From: an uncultured Carboxylicivirga sp.
Lineage (GTDB): Bacteria > Bacteroidota > Bacteroidia > Bacteroidales > Marinilabiliaceae
Reading direction: 5' to 3'
DNA length: 64,000 nt
Assembly: GCA_947503525.1 (NCBI GenBank)
Contig: CANNEA010000001.1
Span: forward strand, 1,178,001-1,242,000
This document shows positions 37,127 to 46,331 of the stretch, piece by piece; the stretch's first letter is position 1, and each line of letters starts with the position of its first letter. The notes under the pieces are model-generated. The model did not search any database, was not told where the DNA came from, and worked only from the letters and a program-made list of their open reading frames with translations. A program made the translations under genes and the position numbers.

Positions 37127-37945
37127 CTACTTATATAATTTCAAATCTAATACCCGATTTAATTTACCAGATACAAACCCTTCTGAATCGATTTCAATGG
37201 ATTTGAATCCTAGTTGAATCAATTTTTTGTCAATGATAGATTCATGCGACTTCACTTTCTTAATCTCATGACTTGGCACTTCAATTTTGGCTGTACCATT
37301 AAAATAGCGTACCCGGCAATTTGTATAACCCAGTTCATATAAAAATGACTCCGCATTTTCAATAAGGCTTAACTTCTCTTTATTTATGCTTTCTCCATAG
37401 GGGAAACGACTACTCAAACAAGGACTGGCTGGTTTGTCCCACACCTCAAGATTAAAGTGTTTGGCTAAGGCTCTTACTTCCTGCTTTGTTATTTCACACT
37501 CCAAAAGCGGACTATACGAATCGTTCTCTTTGGCCGCTTCCATGCCAGGACGGTAATCTCCCCGGTCATCATAGTTATTTCCGTTAAGTAGAGTAAAATC
37601 TTGATAATGATTGGATTTAAGCTCAAGCATTGCATCATATAATGCACTTTTGCAATAGTAACAACGATTGGCAGGGTTTGCGGCATAACTTGGATTACTC
37701 AGTTCGTTGGGATGAATAATGGTATAAGCAATGTCGTGTTGTGTACAAAAATGCTTTGCTATGTCAAAGTCACGGCGTTTTAAACTGGGTGAGTCGCCAA
37801 TAACAGCCAAACTATTTTCCTTTCCTAAAAAGTGACGGCTAAGGTAAGCTACTAAACAGGAATCAACACCACCCGATAGGGCAACCATTGTCTTTGATCG
37901 TTTATCGTACCAGGATTTAAGTTTGTTTAATGAGTTTTCGATCAT
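37127..37945 (-). CDS. larE: LarE-type ATP-dependent sacrificial sulfur transferase
   Basis: 272 residues. The PP-loop SGGVDSCL (near residue 24), NRCYYCKSALYD (near 87) and PASPCLSSRFPYG (near 165) are the LarE signatures. LarE adenylates and sulfurates the pyridinium precursor of the nickel-pincer cofactor of lactate racemase; in Lactobacillus it sacrifices a cysteine, probably the one in the CLSSR block. No larB or larC is present in this window, and the neighbours are unrelated, so either the cofactor genes lie elsewhere or this is a free-standing homologue with another substrate. Confidence 0.85.
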   Translation of the reverse strand: MIENSLNKLKSWYDKRSKTMVALSGGVDSCLVAYLSRHFLGKENSLAVIGDSPSLKRRDFDIAKHFCTQHDIAYTIIHPNELSNPSYAANPANRCYYCKSALYDAMLELKSNHYQDFTLLNGNNYDDRGDYRPGMEAAKENDSYSPLLECEITKQEVRALAKHFNLEVWDKPASPCLSSRFPYGESINKEKLSLIENAESFLYELGYTNCRVRYFNGTAKIEVPSHEIKKVKSHESIIDKKLIQLGFKSIEIDSEGFVSGKLNRVLDLKLYK

Positions 37946-38110
37946 AGCATTGATATTATAGTCTTCATTAATAATGCGGTGTTAGCCTATTTGTTCAATA
38001 ATACCAATAGATATTTTTGAATCCTGAAAAATAAGTGATGTAAGTTGACAAATCTCTTTGTTTAATACTTTTTTATTGCAGAAATTTGTCTTTAATAATT
38101 AGGTAGTTTC

Positions 38111-38142
38111 TTGCTTAAATTAAAAGAATAATCCTAATTTTG
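38111..38142 (+). promoter_or_regulatory. Promoter of hydG
   Basis: -7 element TAATTTTG (38135-38142) fits TAnnTTTG; a TTG at 38111-38113 lies about 21 bases upstream as the -33 element. Transcription would start about 38148, leaving only 12 bases before the first ATG (38160), which favours the second ATG at 38184 as the true start. Confidence 0.6.
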
Positions 38143-38159
38143 CACAGCCAAATGGCTAA

Positions 38160-39617
38160 ATGAAGCAACAGAAAAACAACGCTATGTCCATTATATACAA
38201 TCCTCAGAAATATGCATTGCCTGATCGACCAATGGAAAATTTCATTGACGATAATGAAATTTGGTCTATTTTAAAAGATCAGGATAAACCAACAATGGAG
38301 CAGGTTGATGAGGTAATTACCAAATCGCTTCAAAAGCAACGTTTAAGCCTGCAGGAAACTGCAGTTTTAGTAAATGCTTCTGAGCCTGCAATGGTGGATA
38401 AAATCAAATTGGCCGCTAAACAACTGAAGGAGCAGATATATGGAAAACGGATTGTTTTGTTTGCACCTTTATACATAGGTAATTTATGCATAAACGATTG
38501 TACATATTGTGGATTTAGGTCGACCAATAAAAAGCAGGAACGCCTTACGTTGGGTAAGCAAGATATTGTTGATCAGGTGGTGGCTTTGGAAGATACCGGT
38601 CATAAAAGGTTGATATTGGTATATGGTGAACATCCACGCTATGATGCTAAATTTATTGCAGATACCGTAAAGATTGTTTATGATGTAAAACATGAAAACG
38701 GAGAAATTCGTCGTGTAAATATAAATGCTGCACCACTTGAGATAGACGGTTTCAAAACCGTAAAAGAAGCTGGAATTGGCACTTATCAAATCTTTCAGGA
38801 AACCTATCACCGCGAGACCTATGCAAATGTACATAAGGCTGGTACTAAAAAACATTACGACTGGCGTGTAACAGGTTTGGATAGAGCTCAGGAAGCGGGA
38901 ATTGATGATGTCGGAATTGGAGCTTTACTAGGGCTATACGACTGGCGTTATGAGATGTTAGGCCTGGTTCGGCACGTTAATCATTTTGAAGCAGTTTATA
39001 ATGTAGGACCACATACCATATCTTTCCCACGTATTCAATCTGCATCGGGTTTTGAGGTGGATAAAAACTATGAGGTAAGCGATGAGGAGTTTACACGATT
39101 TGTTGCTATTTTGCGTCTGGCTGTACCTTACACGGGTCTCATACTTACTGCTCGTGAACCAGAACATATTCGTGATGAAATTATGGAGTATGGTATCTCG
39201 CAAATCGATGGTGGTACCAATATTGAAATGAAAGGTTATACCAGCCATAAAGAAGAACAAAATCTGGATCATGAACAGTTCGAGATTAGTGATAATCGCT
39301 CGCTAAATGAAGTGATGGAAGAATTGGTTGGTAATGGTTATATCCCTTCTTTCTGTACGGCATGCTATCGATTAAACCGGACAGGAGAGCACTTTATGGA
39401 ATTTTCTGTTCCCGGATTTATCAAGCGTTTCTGTCAGCCAAATGCCATGTTGACTTTGGCAGAATACCTTGAAGATTATGCTCCCGGAGAAACGAAAGAT
39501 AAAGGTTATCAACTCATAAAAGACAACCTTGAAAATTACGAAGATGAGCGTTTCAAATCAAAGCTAATAGAACGTCTGGAGAAAATTAAGCAAGGGGAGA
39601 GGGATTTATATTTCTAA
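38160..39617 (+). CDS. hydG: [FeFe]-hydrogenase maturase HydG (tyrosine lyase)
   Basis: Radical SAM enzyme that cleaves tyrosine to supply CO and cyanide for the hydrogenase H-cluster; needed by both hydrogenases in the island upstream. The radical SAM cluster motif is C110-x3-C114-x2-C117 (CINDCTYC) and the C-terminal auxiliary-cluster motif C399-x2-C402-x22-C425 is complete. The length is 485 residues from ATG 38160; the ATG at 38184 (MSIIYNPQ) fits the promoter and family start better and would give 477. It stands alone, about 10 kb from the hydrogenase genes; hydE and hydF are not in the window. Its stop overlaps the convergent TonB-receptor stop by four bases. Confidence 0.95.
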   Translation: MKQQKNNAMSIIYNPQKYALPDRPMENFIDDNEIWSILKDQDKPTMEQVDEVITKSLQKQRLSLQETAVLVNASEPAMVDKIKLAAKQLKEQIYGKRIVLFAPLYIGNLCINDCTYCGFRSTNKKQERLTLGKQDIVDQVVALEDTGHKRLILVYGEHPRYDAKFIADTVKIVYDVKHENGEIRRVNINAAPLEIDGFKTVKEAGIGTYQIFQETYHRETYANVHKAGTKKHYDWRVTGLDRAQEAGIDDVGIGALLGLYDWRYEMLGLVRHVNHFEAVYNVGPHTISFPRIQSASGFEVDKNYEVSDEEFTRFVAILRLAVPYTGLILTAREPEHIRDEIMEYGISQIDGGTNIEMKGYTSHKEEQNLDHEQFEISDNRSLNEVMEELVGNGYIPSFCTACYRLNRTGEHFMEFSVPGFIKRFCQPNAMLTLAEYLEDYAPGETKDKGYQLIKDNLENYEDERFKSKLIERLEKIKQGERDLYF

Positions 39618-42052
39618 AATGCCAATGCCAGTTTAAGGTTAATTCTTCTCGAAGTTAAGTAGTTGGGTACAGCATATTGTCGTCCATTAACATCATTTAC
39701 CCAAGTGTATGAAATGGTATTGCTGATATTAAATAAGTTGAATACTTCCAGTGCAATAAATGCATTTTTAATGGTTTTACTTTTTAATATATTCTTTAGG
39801 TCTTTCGCAAAACCTATATCAACACGTCGGTAACTGGGCATCCGGTGTATGGCTTTGTAGCGTTCAGCCTGTGGAGGCCCAAAGGGAAGGCCACTTCCAT
39901 AATACAGACTAAGGTTGACACTAAAAGTAGGGTTGTTGGGTAAATAGTCCTGAAAGAAAATGGAAAAATTAACGCGTTGATCTGATGGTCGGGGAATGTA
40001 TCCCGGATAGACAATTTGTTCTTCTCCGTTTTCATCTTCAACGGTATAGAAATCGTCCAGAATATCCTCTTCCGTTTTCATAACGGAAAGGTTAACCCAA
40101 GAGTCGATTCCTTCTACAAACTCACCATTTAGCTTAAAGTCAATTCCGGTTGCATAACCCTTCGCATTGTTTTTGCCTGAATAGCGAATTCGTACATTAT
40201 CAATTTGATAAGGATTCAGGTCGGTTAAATGTTTGTAGTATGCTTCTGATGTGAATTTGAAGGGACGTTCAAATACTTCAAATAATTTGTCGTAGCCCAA
40301 TACAAGCTGAACCGATTTCTGAGATTTAATATTCTCGTTTAACTCACCTTCAGGAGTTCTTAATTCCCGGTAAAAAGGCGACTGATAATAGATGCCTGTC
40401 GCCAGTCGATATCTTGTCCGTTTATTATTGTTGGGATGAAGCAATACATTCACCCTTGGACTAAAAAGGAATTCATTATTATAATCCCAATAAGCAGTAC
40501 GAATTCCTGCGTTAAATAATAAGGTACCTATACCTGTATTTACGGCAAATTCATCTTGTATATAAGCTGTAAGCCGATTGGTATTGGTTTCTAAATCTGC
40601 ATTTAAACTATAATGAAGCTTTACATGTGTATCAACATATGGAATGGAGTATCCCGCTGAATCTCTCATTTCCCATTCGTTAATGTGGTCTTTAAATCGC
40701 TCATGTTGATACTTAACTTCCCAAGTGAGTAATTGATTGTTGATTTGGTGTTTGCCCTGAAAAGCTACGTTTTGCACTACTCCTAATAAATCGTTTCTGG
40801 CATGTTCAAGATTACTGCCCACTCCAATATTTTGGACTCCATCTTCGGGCTTGGGCGTTGATCCATCAGTCGGCTCTACATCTTGCAACCAATATTGACC
40901 AAGAATATCGTAGGTTTCCTCTTCAAATGTTCTATATCCCATCGCAGTAATCTTATACTGGTTAAATGCGTTGGGATTAAATTTAAGTGAGATGGCACCA
41001 AGTCCGTTCTGAAACAAATCACGTTCCTGTCCTTCAAAATATATCCTTAAACTTTTGGCTTCATTGATGGTGCCAAAAACGGTATTTCTGTCTTCAGGTA
41101 CAAAATCATAGGCATTGTAGGAATAGTAGCCTAAAGCTTCTAATTGTAAACGATCATTTAATCTATAAGTCAAAAAGGTTTGAGCATCAAAAAATGTCGG
41201 ATTATAATCTCCACTAACATCCAGGGTACCTAGCAAGTATTTATTCGTTTTATAACGAATTCCTGCAATAGCTCTGAATTTTTCATTTTTCGAACTGCCT
41301 TCAATATGACCAGACGCTCCCAATAAACTGGCGCTAATACTTCCTCTTAGTTGTTTTGGTTGTTTGTATCTAACGTCTAAAACGGAGGACATCTTATCTC
41401 CATATTGGGCCTCAAATCCTCCGGGAGAGAACTTAAGTGAAGATATTAAATTAGGATTCACAAAGCTTAATCCTTCCTGTTGTCCTGATCTAATCAGAAA
41501 AGGGCGATATATTTCAATGTCGTTGACATAAACCAGGTTTTCATCATAGTTTCCACCTCTAACCCTGTATTGTGAGCTTAGCTCATTATTAGAAGCTACT
41601 CCCATCTGACTTTTTACTAATCCTTCGATATTCCCTCCTCCGGCATCCGGAAGTCGGTTGATTAGTTTGGGATCCAGCACAGTAAAAGATTGATCTTTAA
41701 TATTACCTTCCACGTCTACCTGATCTATTTGCTCGGCTTTAGACTTCAGAATTATCTTTAGATCTTTAAGGTCGGATTGAGACGATATTTTTTTCTGCTT
41801 GTCTTCAAACCCTATTGAAGATAAGGCAAGAGTCATTGGAAAACTGGCTCTGGTGTAAAACAAAAAGTGGCCCTGATCATCCGTTACTCCACCTTCATTA
41901 CTCTCAATAATGGTAATGTTTACAAAAGATAAAGGCATGTTTAAGCTATCTACAACCTGGCCCTTAATTTCAATGCGATTATTCTGCGCCAGAGTAAAAT
42001 GACAAAATATTAACTGAGAGCATATTAATAGAAGGTAGAAGTATTTTTTCAT
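39614..42052 (-). CDS. TonB-dependent receptor with carboxypeptidase-like regulatory domain
   Basis: 812 residues, outer-membrane transporter. A signal peptide (LLLICSQLIFCHFTLAQ) is followed by a carboxypeptidase-regulatory-like domain (residues about 28-110; IKGQVVDSLNMPLSFVNITI), a plug domain (about 120-225; QYRVRGGNYDENLVYVNDIE) and a 22-strand barrel to the C-terminus (ending KLALAF, aromatic last residue). No SusD partner follows, so it is not a classic SusC; a ferric or other small ligand is possible. It is convergent with hydG (four-base overlap) and has its own upstream region of about 100 bases. Confidence 0.9.
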   Translation of the reverse strand: MKKYFYLLLICSQLIFCHFTLAQNNRIEIKGQVVDSLNMPLSFVNITIIESNEGGVTDDQGHFLFYTRASFPMTLALSSIGFEDKQKKISSQSDLKDLKIILKSKAEQIDQVDVEGNIKDQSFTVLDPKLINRLPDAGGGNIEGLVKSQMGVASNNELSSQYRVRGGNYDENLVYVNDIEIYRPFLIRSGQQEGLSFVNPNLISSLKFSPGGFEAQYGDKMSSVLDVRYKQPKQLRGSISASLLGASGHIEGSSKNEKFRAIAGIRYKTNKYLLGTLDVSGDYNPTFFDAQTFLTYRLNDRLQLEALGYYSYNAYDFVPEDRNTVFGTINEAKSLRIYFEGQERDLFQNGLGAISLKFNPNAFNQYKITAMGYRTFEEETYDILGQYWLQDVEPTDGSTPKPEDGVQNIGVGSNLEHARNDLLGVVQNVAFQGKHQINNQLLTWEVKYQHERFKDHINEWEMRDSAGYSIPYVDTHVKLHYSLNADLETNTNRLTAYIQDEFAVNTGIGTLLFNAGIRTAYWDYNNEFLFSPRVNVLLHPNNNKRTRYRLATGIYYQSPFYRELRTPEGELNENIKSQKSVQLVLGYDKLFEVFERPFKFTSEAYYKHLTDLNPYQIDNVRIRYSGKNNAKGYATGIDFKLNGEFVEGIDSWVNLSVMKTEEDILDDFYTVEDENGEEQIVYPGYIPRPSDQRVNFSIFFQDYLPNNPTFSVNLSLYYGSGLPFGPPQAERYKAIHRMPSYRRVDIGFAKDLKNILKSKTIKNAFIALEVFNLFNISNTISYTWVNDVNGRQYAVPNYLTSRRINLKLALAF

Positions 42053-42156
42053 CGATGTAAAAATAGGAAGTTAATCCAAATAATAAAATGCATATTTGCT
42101 GTATTTATTGTTTTGTAAGCAATGAATAGTGCTTATTTTTTCGTATTTTTAAATAT

Positions 42157-42324
42157 ATGGAGATGAATGTGATTGACAAGCACCCATCGTTAAAAAGGGT
42201 TGAGGAGAGGTTTGGTAAAACAGTAGCTGCAATGGTGTCTTCATTTCAAATTGAAGGCATCGAGTTTAGTGCTGAAGAATTGGAAACCATGGTTCAGGAT
42301 ATTAAGGATGATCTTAAAATATAG
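42157..42324 (+). CDS. VbhA-like Fic antitoxin, 55 residues
   Basis: A small gene on the plus strand, 55 codons from ATG 42157 to TAG 42322-42324. The protein contains S29-F-Q-I-E33-G34, an exact match to the Fic-inhibitory helix motif (S/T)xxxE(G/N), and the flanking pattern (AAMVSSFQIEGIEFSAEELE) closely resembles that of the Bartonella antitoxin VbhA around its own SQRLEG. The Fic gene lies convergently on the other strand, with the two 3' ends overlapping by 11 bases. The Fic protein itself has no such motif, so an external antitoxin is expected. Convergent instead of operonic order is unusual. The start could also be the internal ATG two codons later. Confidence 0.72.
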   Translation: MEMNVIDKHPSLKRVEERFGKTVAAMVSSFQIEGIEFSAEELETMVQDIKDDLKI

Positions 42325-42916
42325 CGCTAATGATTTTTCGCATCGGCTCATAGTTTTCTTCAGCAGCCGACTGTACAGCATAAATATATGAGGTGAATTG
42401 ACGTTGGGTTATTTTATAAAAACCTAAAAAATCAAATCCTTGTTTAACAGCCATTAAGTTAGCAAGCACCCTGGCCACTCTTCCGTTGGCTTCCCTAAAC
42501 GGATGTATAAATAATAGTTCGGCATGTACTTTTGCAATATCAATGATTAGTTCTTCCTTTTGTTTGTATGCATGAGGTAACTTTAAAAGTACAGACTGGT
42601 CAAATTTGTCAAGTATCGTAGGTAAGAATTTTGCTGTTGGAAAAAGAAATCCCCCTTTAGTCATGTTAACTATCCGCAGTTGTCCGGCAAAATCATAAAT
42701 GTCTTTTAAAGCCATGAAATGGATTTTCTTAATGTAGCCAATGTCAAATTTTGTATTGGTATTAAGCTGATCCAGCAATAGATATTGTGTTTTTACAAAA
42801 CCTTCAAATTCGAGTTTGTGAATGGTTTTAATATCAGTTATGCCAAGTTTGTTGGGTAGCACCTCATGCTGGTTTTTATCATCCGGGGTATCATATTTGG
42901 AATGAAGAATTGGCAT
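42314..42916 (-). CDS. Fic-family AMP-transferase (toxin)
   Basis: 200 residues. The Fic core motif reads HPFREANGRVAR near residue 138, matching HPFx(D/E)GNGRxxR except that the first Gly is Ala; the flap-like hairpin GGFLFPTAKFLP (near 88) is the target-docking loop. Fic proteins transfer AMP (or other groups) to hydroxyls of proteins such as gyrase or topoisomerase IV. No SxxxEG inhibitory motif is seen in the protein itself, so it should be a class I Fic controlled in trans, fitting the small gene on the opposite strand at 42157. The Ala substitution might lower activity. Confidence 0.88.
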   Translation of the reverse strand: MPILHSKYDTPDDKNQHEVLPNKLGITDIKTIHKLEFEGFVKTQYLLLDQLNTNTKFDIGYIKKIHFMALKDIYDFAGQLRIVNMTKGGFLFPTAKFLPTILDKFDQSVLLKLPHAYKQKEELIIDIAKVHAELLFIHPFREANGRVARVLANLMAVKQGFDFLGFYKITQRQFTSYIYAVQSAAEENYEPMRKIISAIF

Positions 42917-43062
42917 ACTAATTATTTTTAACTCTAAGGGCTAATTAATTTAAGGCATAAATTACATTTTAGCAAGAGTTTAATATTCTGTTGTTTGAAA
43001 TTGAGTTTAATGTAGGAATAAACAAGCCTTCAATTTTCTGGATGGAATATCATTTTACTTGT

Positions 43063-43070
43063 TATTTTTG
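43063..43070 (+). promoter_or_regulatory. -7 element of the hydroxyacid dehydrogenase gene
   Basis: TATTTTTG matches TAnnTTTG; transcription from about 43077 would leave a leader of roughly 37 bases to ATG 43114. This supports that start over the upstream in-frame one at 42991. Confidence 0.5.
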
Positions 43071-43113
43071 TTGGTACATCAAAGTAGTGTTTTTACCATT
43101 TAATGTTATTCAA

Positions 43114-44064
43114 ATGAAAAAAGTCCTGGTAATGATGGCTGTACCACGCCATGAAATTGAAGAGGTTTTAACGAATTGGACATTGGTATATCCAAACAAC
43201 GAAAAGTTTACCACCAAGGAGATGCTTGAAAAAGTGGTGGATTGTGAAGCCATTATCACGGTCTATGGGAATAAATTGGAAAACTCAGTAATTGATGCAG
43301 CTCCTCAATTAAAAATGATTGCCAATTTTGGAGCAGGATACGATAATATTGATGTGGCCTACGCCAGCTCAAAAGGAATTGTAATTACGAATAGTCCTGA
43401 TCCTGTGACTGAACCTACCGCGGAATTGGCAATGGGATTGATGATTGCATGTGCCCGACGAATGACTGAAATGGATAGAAAGCTGCGCGAAGAAAAGGTC
43501 ACCTGGGGCGTGATGCGTAATCTAAGCACTACTCTGGTTGGTAAACGGATTGGAATAATAGGTATGGGTGCCATTGGTAAAGCACTTGCTCGACGTGCTG
43601 TGGCTTCGGGAATGGAAGTGGTTTATTACAATAGAAACAGAGTGAATGATGCTACTGAAAGTGAGCTAAAAGCGAGCTACCTAAGCATGGATGAATTATT
43701 GGCAACTTCTGATGTGGTTTCGCTTAATGTGCCACTTACACCGGAAACAAAAGGGTTAATTGGCGGGGAAGAATTAGGTAAAATGAAAAGTTCTGCCTAT
43801 TTAATCAATACGGCCCGAGGACCTGTTGTGGAAGAAAAAGCTTTGATTGAGGCTCTTAAAACTAATGCTATTGCAGGGGCAGGCTTAGATGTTTATGAAA
43901 ATGAACCGAATGTGCCAAAAGAATTATTGGGAATGGATAATGTGGTGTTGATTCCTCACTTGGGAACTGCTACCCATGAAACAAGAGGTGAGATGTCTAC
44001 TTTGGTGGCTAAAAATATCAAAAGTTTTTTTGCCGGTAATGTACCTCCAAATAAGGTGAATTAA
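43114..44064 (+). CDS. D-isomer-specific 2-hydroxyacid dehydrogenase
   Basis: 316 residues from ATG 43114 (MKKVLVMM). The frame is open back to 42991, but the extra 41 residues are unlike the family and include the promoter. The NAD(P)-binding motif is GIIGMGAIGKALARR (near 147). The catalytic set is Arg in NTARGPVVEE (near 230), Glu in DVYENEP (near 259) and His in PHLGTATHETR (near 280). The family reduces 2-keto acids such as glyoxylate, hydroxypyruvate or phenylpyruvate. The specific substrate is not clear; IorAB two genes downstream handles arylpyruvates, which makes an aryl or branched 2-keto acid plausible. Confidence 0.88.
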   Translation: MKKVLVMMAVPRHEIEEVLTNWTLVYPNNEKFTTKEMLEKVVDCEAIITVYGNKLENSVIDAAPQLKMIANFGAGYDNIDVAYASSKGIVITNSPDPVTEPTAELAMGLMIACARRMTEMDRKLREEKVTWGVMRNLSTTLVGKRIGIIGMGAIGKALARRAVASGMEVVYYNRNRVNDATESELKASYLSMDELLATSDVVSLNVPLTPETKGLIGGEELGKMKSSAYLINTARGPVVEEKALIEALKTNAIAGAGLDVYENEPNVPKELLGMDNVVLIPHLGTATHETRGEMSTLVAKNIKSFFAGNVPPNKVN

Positions 44065-44096
44065 TTGAATTGTAAGTTTGATAAAGTATTGAAAAT

Positions 44097-44507
44097 ATGA
44101 TTGATCAATATGAAATTGTAATGCCTGCGTGTCGAAGAGGTTTCCATTTGCTTACCAATGATATTTTAAGGCAGATTGGGAATTTGCCGGATAAGGGCAT
44201 TATGCAGATTTTTATTAAGCATTCATCGGCGGGTTTAACGCTTAATGAAAATGCTGATTATACAGTTCGCACGGATTTTGAAACTGTATTTAATAAATTA
44301 GTTCCTGAAGGAGATCCTGACTATGAGCATGTTTTGGAAGGTTTAGATGATATGCCGGCTCATATTAAGGCTTCGTTAGTGGGATCTTCCGTTAGTATTC
44401 CTATAACAAATGGGCGATTAAATCTAGGCACATGGCAAGGTATTTATCTATGTGAATTCAGAAATAATGGGGGTTCAAGAAAACTTGTAGTTACAATTTA
44501 TTATTAA
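44097..44507 (+). CDS. YjbQ/UPF0047 family protein
   Basis: 136 residues, matching the YjbQ family along its whole length: IFIKHSSAGLTLNENAD (His and Asn of the presumed metal/active site, near 41), PAHIKASLVGSSVSIPI (near 86) and LGTWQGIYLCEFR (near 112). Some members have weak thiamine-phosphate-synthase activity; the true role remains uncertain. It starts 32 bases after the dehydrogenase stop, with its own possible -7 element TAAGTTTG at 44073-44080. Confidence 0.88.
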   Translation: MIDQYEIVMPACRRGFHLLTNDILRQIGNLPDKGIMQIFIKHSSAGLTLNENADYTVRTDFETVFNKLVPEGDPDYEHVLEGLDDMPAHIKASLVGSSVSIPITNGRLNLGTWQGIYLCEFRNNGGSRKLVVTIYY

Positions 44508-44535
44508 GAATAGTTTCAAATTGTAAGCTTTGATT

Positions 44536-44565
44536 TTTGTCATGAATAAAGGGTTAGTATCTTTG
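44536..44565 (+). promoter_or_regulatory. Promoter of iorAB
   Basis: -33 TTTG (44536-44539), 18-base spacer, -7 TATCTTTG (44558-44565), a full match to the Bacteroidota promoter consensus. The leader to the iorA start would be about 47 bases. Confidence 0.7.
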
Positions 44566-44618
44566 TTACTTAGCAATCCGAAAACTATAAGTAATAAAAT
44601 ATAACCAAATATCGCAGA

Positions 44619-46232
44619 ATGCAAAAGTTACTATTATTAGGAGATGAGGCGATTGCACAAGGTGCTATAGATGCAGGGATGTCAGGTGTGTATGCATACC
44701 CTGGTACTCCGTCTACGGAAATAACTGAATATATACAAGGATCGCGTATTGCCAAGGAACGTAATATTCATAGTAAATGGTCATCAAATGAGAAGACAGC
44801 TATGGAATCGGCACTTGGTATGTGTTATGCCGGTAAACGGTCAATGACATGTATGAAACATGTTGGACTGAATGTTGCTGCTGATGCTTTTATAAATGCT
44901 GCAATAACAGGTGTTAATGGTGGTTTTGTGGTTGTAGCTGCAGATGATCCATCGATGCATTCGAGCCAAAATGAGCAGGATAGTCGTGTATATGGTAAAT
45001 TTGCTATGATTCCAATTTTGGAGCCTGTAAATCAGCAGGAAGCGTATGATATGGCTTATAGCGCTTTCGAATTGTCAGAAACTTATAATGTGCCTGTTAT
45101 GATTCGTCTGACAACACGTTTAGCTCACTCAAGAGCAGGTGTTGTTCGTAAACCTTTACTTGATGAGAAGGCAACTAGTTTGCCTAAAGATCCAACTCAA
45201 TTTGTGCTATTGCCTTCAATAGCTCGTAGAAATTACAAAAACCTCTTGTCTACTCGTCCTGATTTGGAAGCGGTTTCTATGGATTCGGTTTATAATAAGT
45301 ATATCGAAGGCTCTGATAAATCACTTGGTATCGTTGCATGTGGTTTAGCTCATAATTATTTAATGGAGAATTTTCAGGATAAGGAATTGAAACATCCTGT
45401 TTTGAAACTATCACAATACCCGATGCCACGAAAAGATGTGGAGCGTATGATCGAGGAGTGTGATAAAATATTGGTTCTGGAAGATGGATATCCTGTAATT
45501 GAGGAATTACTTAAAGGCTATCAGGAGGCAGGAACACCTGTAATAGGTCGATTGGATGGAACAATTCCTCGCGACGGTGAATTAACGCCAAATATTGTTG
45601 CAAAGGCCTTTGGCTTAACAATTGAGGAAGGTGCTGATGTGCCTGATTTGGTTGAGGCCCGTCCTCCGGCAATGTGCAAAGGATGTGGACATATCGATGC
45701 TTACGAAGCTTTAAATATTGCTTTGGAAGAATATGGTCCGGGTCGAGTTTTTGCGGATATAGGTTGTTATACTTTAGGAGCTCTTCCTCCGTATAATGCG
45801 GTCAACTCATGTGTTGATATGGGTGCTTCAATTACAATGGCTAAAGGAGCTTCAGATGCAGGTTTGCAGCCGGCTGTTGCCGTTATTGGTGATTCTACGT
45901 TTACGCACTCAGGTATGACAGGTCTGTTGGATGCCGTTAATGAAAAAACTCCTCTTACGGTTATTGTATCTGATAATTATACAACCGGAATGACCGGTGG
46001 TCAAGACTCTCAGGCCTTAGGCCATCTGGAGAATATTATTGAAGGTATAGGCGTAGATCCTAAACATATTCGTGTATTTAAGCCAACATCTGCCAACTTA
46101 AATGAGATGGTTAATATCATCAAAGAGGAGTTTGAGTATGAAGGTGTATCGGTAATTATTCCGCGTCGCCAGTGTATTCAAACTATGAGAAATAAGAGTT
46201 TGGTTCTGAAAGTGAAAGAACTTGGTTTATAG
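44619..46232 (+). CDS. iorA: Indolepyruvate:ferredoxin oxidoreductase alpha subunit
   Basis: 537 residues. It oxidatively decarboxylates aryl 2-keto acids to acyl-CoA with ferredoxin as acceptor, or runs in reverse. The N-terminal half is the pyrimidine-binding domain (GVYAYPGTPSTEITEY; KWSSNEKTAMESALG). The C-terminal half binds thiamine diphosphate (IGDSTFTHSGMTGLLDA with the metal ligands, DNYTTGMTGGQDS). The protein stops at KVKELGL and lacks the C-terminal two-[4Fe-4S] domain of the archaeal enzyme; only isolated cysteines such as CKGCGH remain. Electrons may therefore leave by a separate ferredoxin. It forms a pair with iorB, 99 bases downstream. Confidence 0.93.
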   Translation: MQKLLLLGDEAIAQGAIDAGMSGVYAYPGTPSTEITEYIQGSRIAKERNIHSKWSSNEKTAMESALGMCYAGKRSMTCMKHVGLNVAADAFINAAITGVNGGFVVVAADDPSMHSSQNEQDSRVYGKFAMIPILEPVNQQEAYDMAYSAFELSETYNVPVMIRLTTRLAHSRAGVVRKPLLDEKATSLPKDPTQFVLLPSIARRNYKNLLSTRPDLEAVSMDSVYNKYIEGSDKSLGIVACGLAHNYLMENFQDKELKHPVLKLSQYPMPRKDVERMIEECDKILVLEDGYPVIEELLKGYQEAGTPVIGRLDGTIPRDGELTPNIVAKAFGLTIEEGADVPDLVEARPPAMCKGCGHIDAYEALNIALEEYGPGRVFADIGCYTLGALPPYNAVNSCVDMGASITMAKGASDAGLQPAVAVIGDSTFTHSGMTGLLDAVNEKTPLTVIVSDNYTTGMTGGQDSQALGHLENIIEGIGVDPKHIRVFKPTSANLNEMVNIIKEEFEYEGVSVIIPRRQCIQTMRNKSLVLKVKELGL

Positions 46233-46331
46233 TGTTCCGTGTTTAGTGGTTAATTGATAATGAGATAGAATTATTATTTAACAGGAACTAAATACATCGT
46301 ACCATTATATTTATTAGTAAAAATTGAAATT

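Noticed and set aside
37127-37945. Lactate racemase operon
   Set aside because: larA, larB and larC are absent; only larE is present.
42991-43113. N-terminal extension of the hydroxyacid dehydrogenase
   Set aside because: It includes a -7 promoter element and does not resemble the family; ATG 43114 is the likely start.
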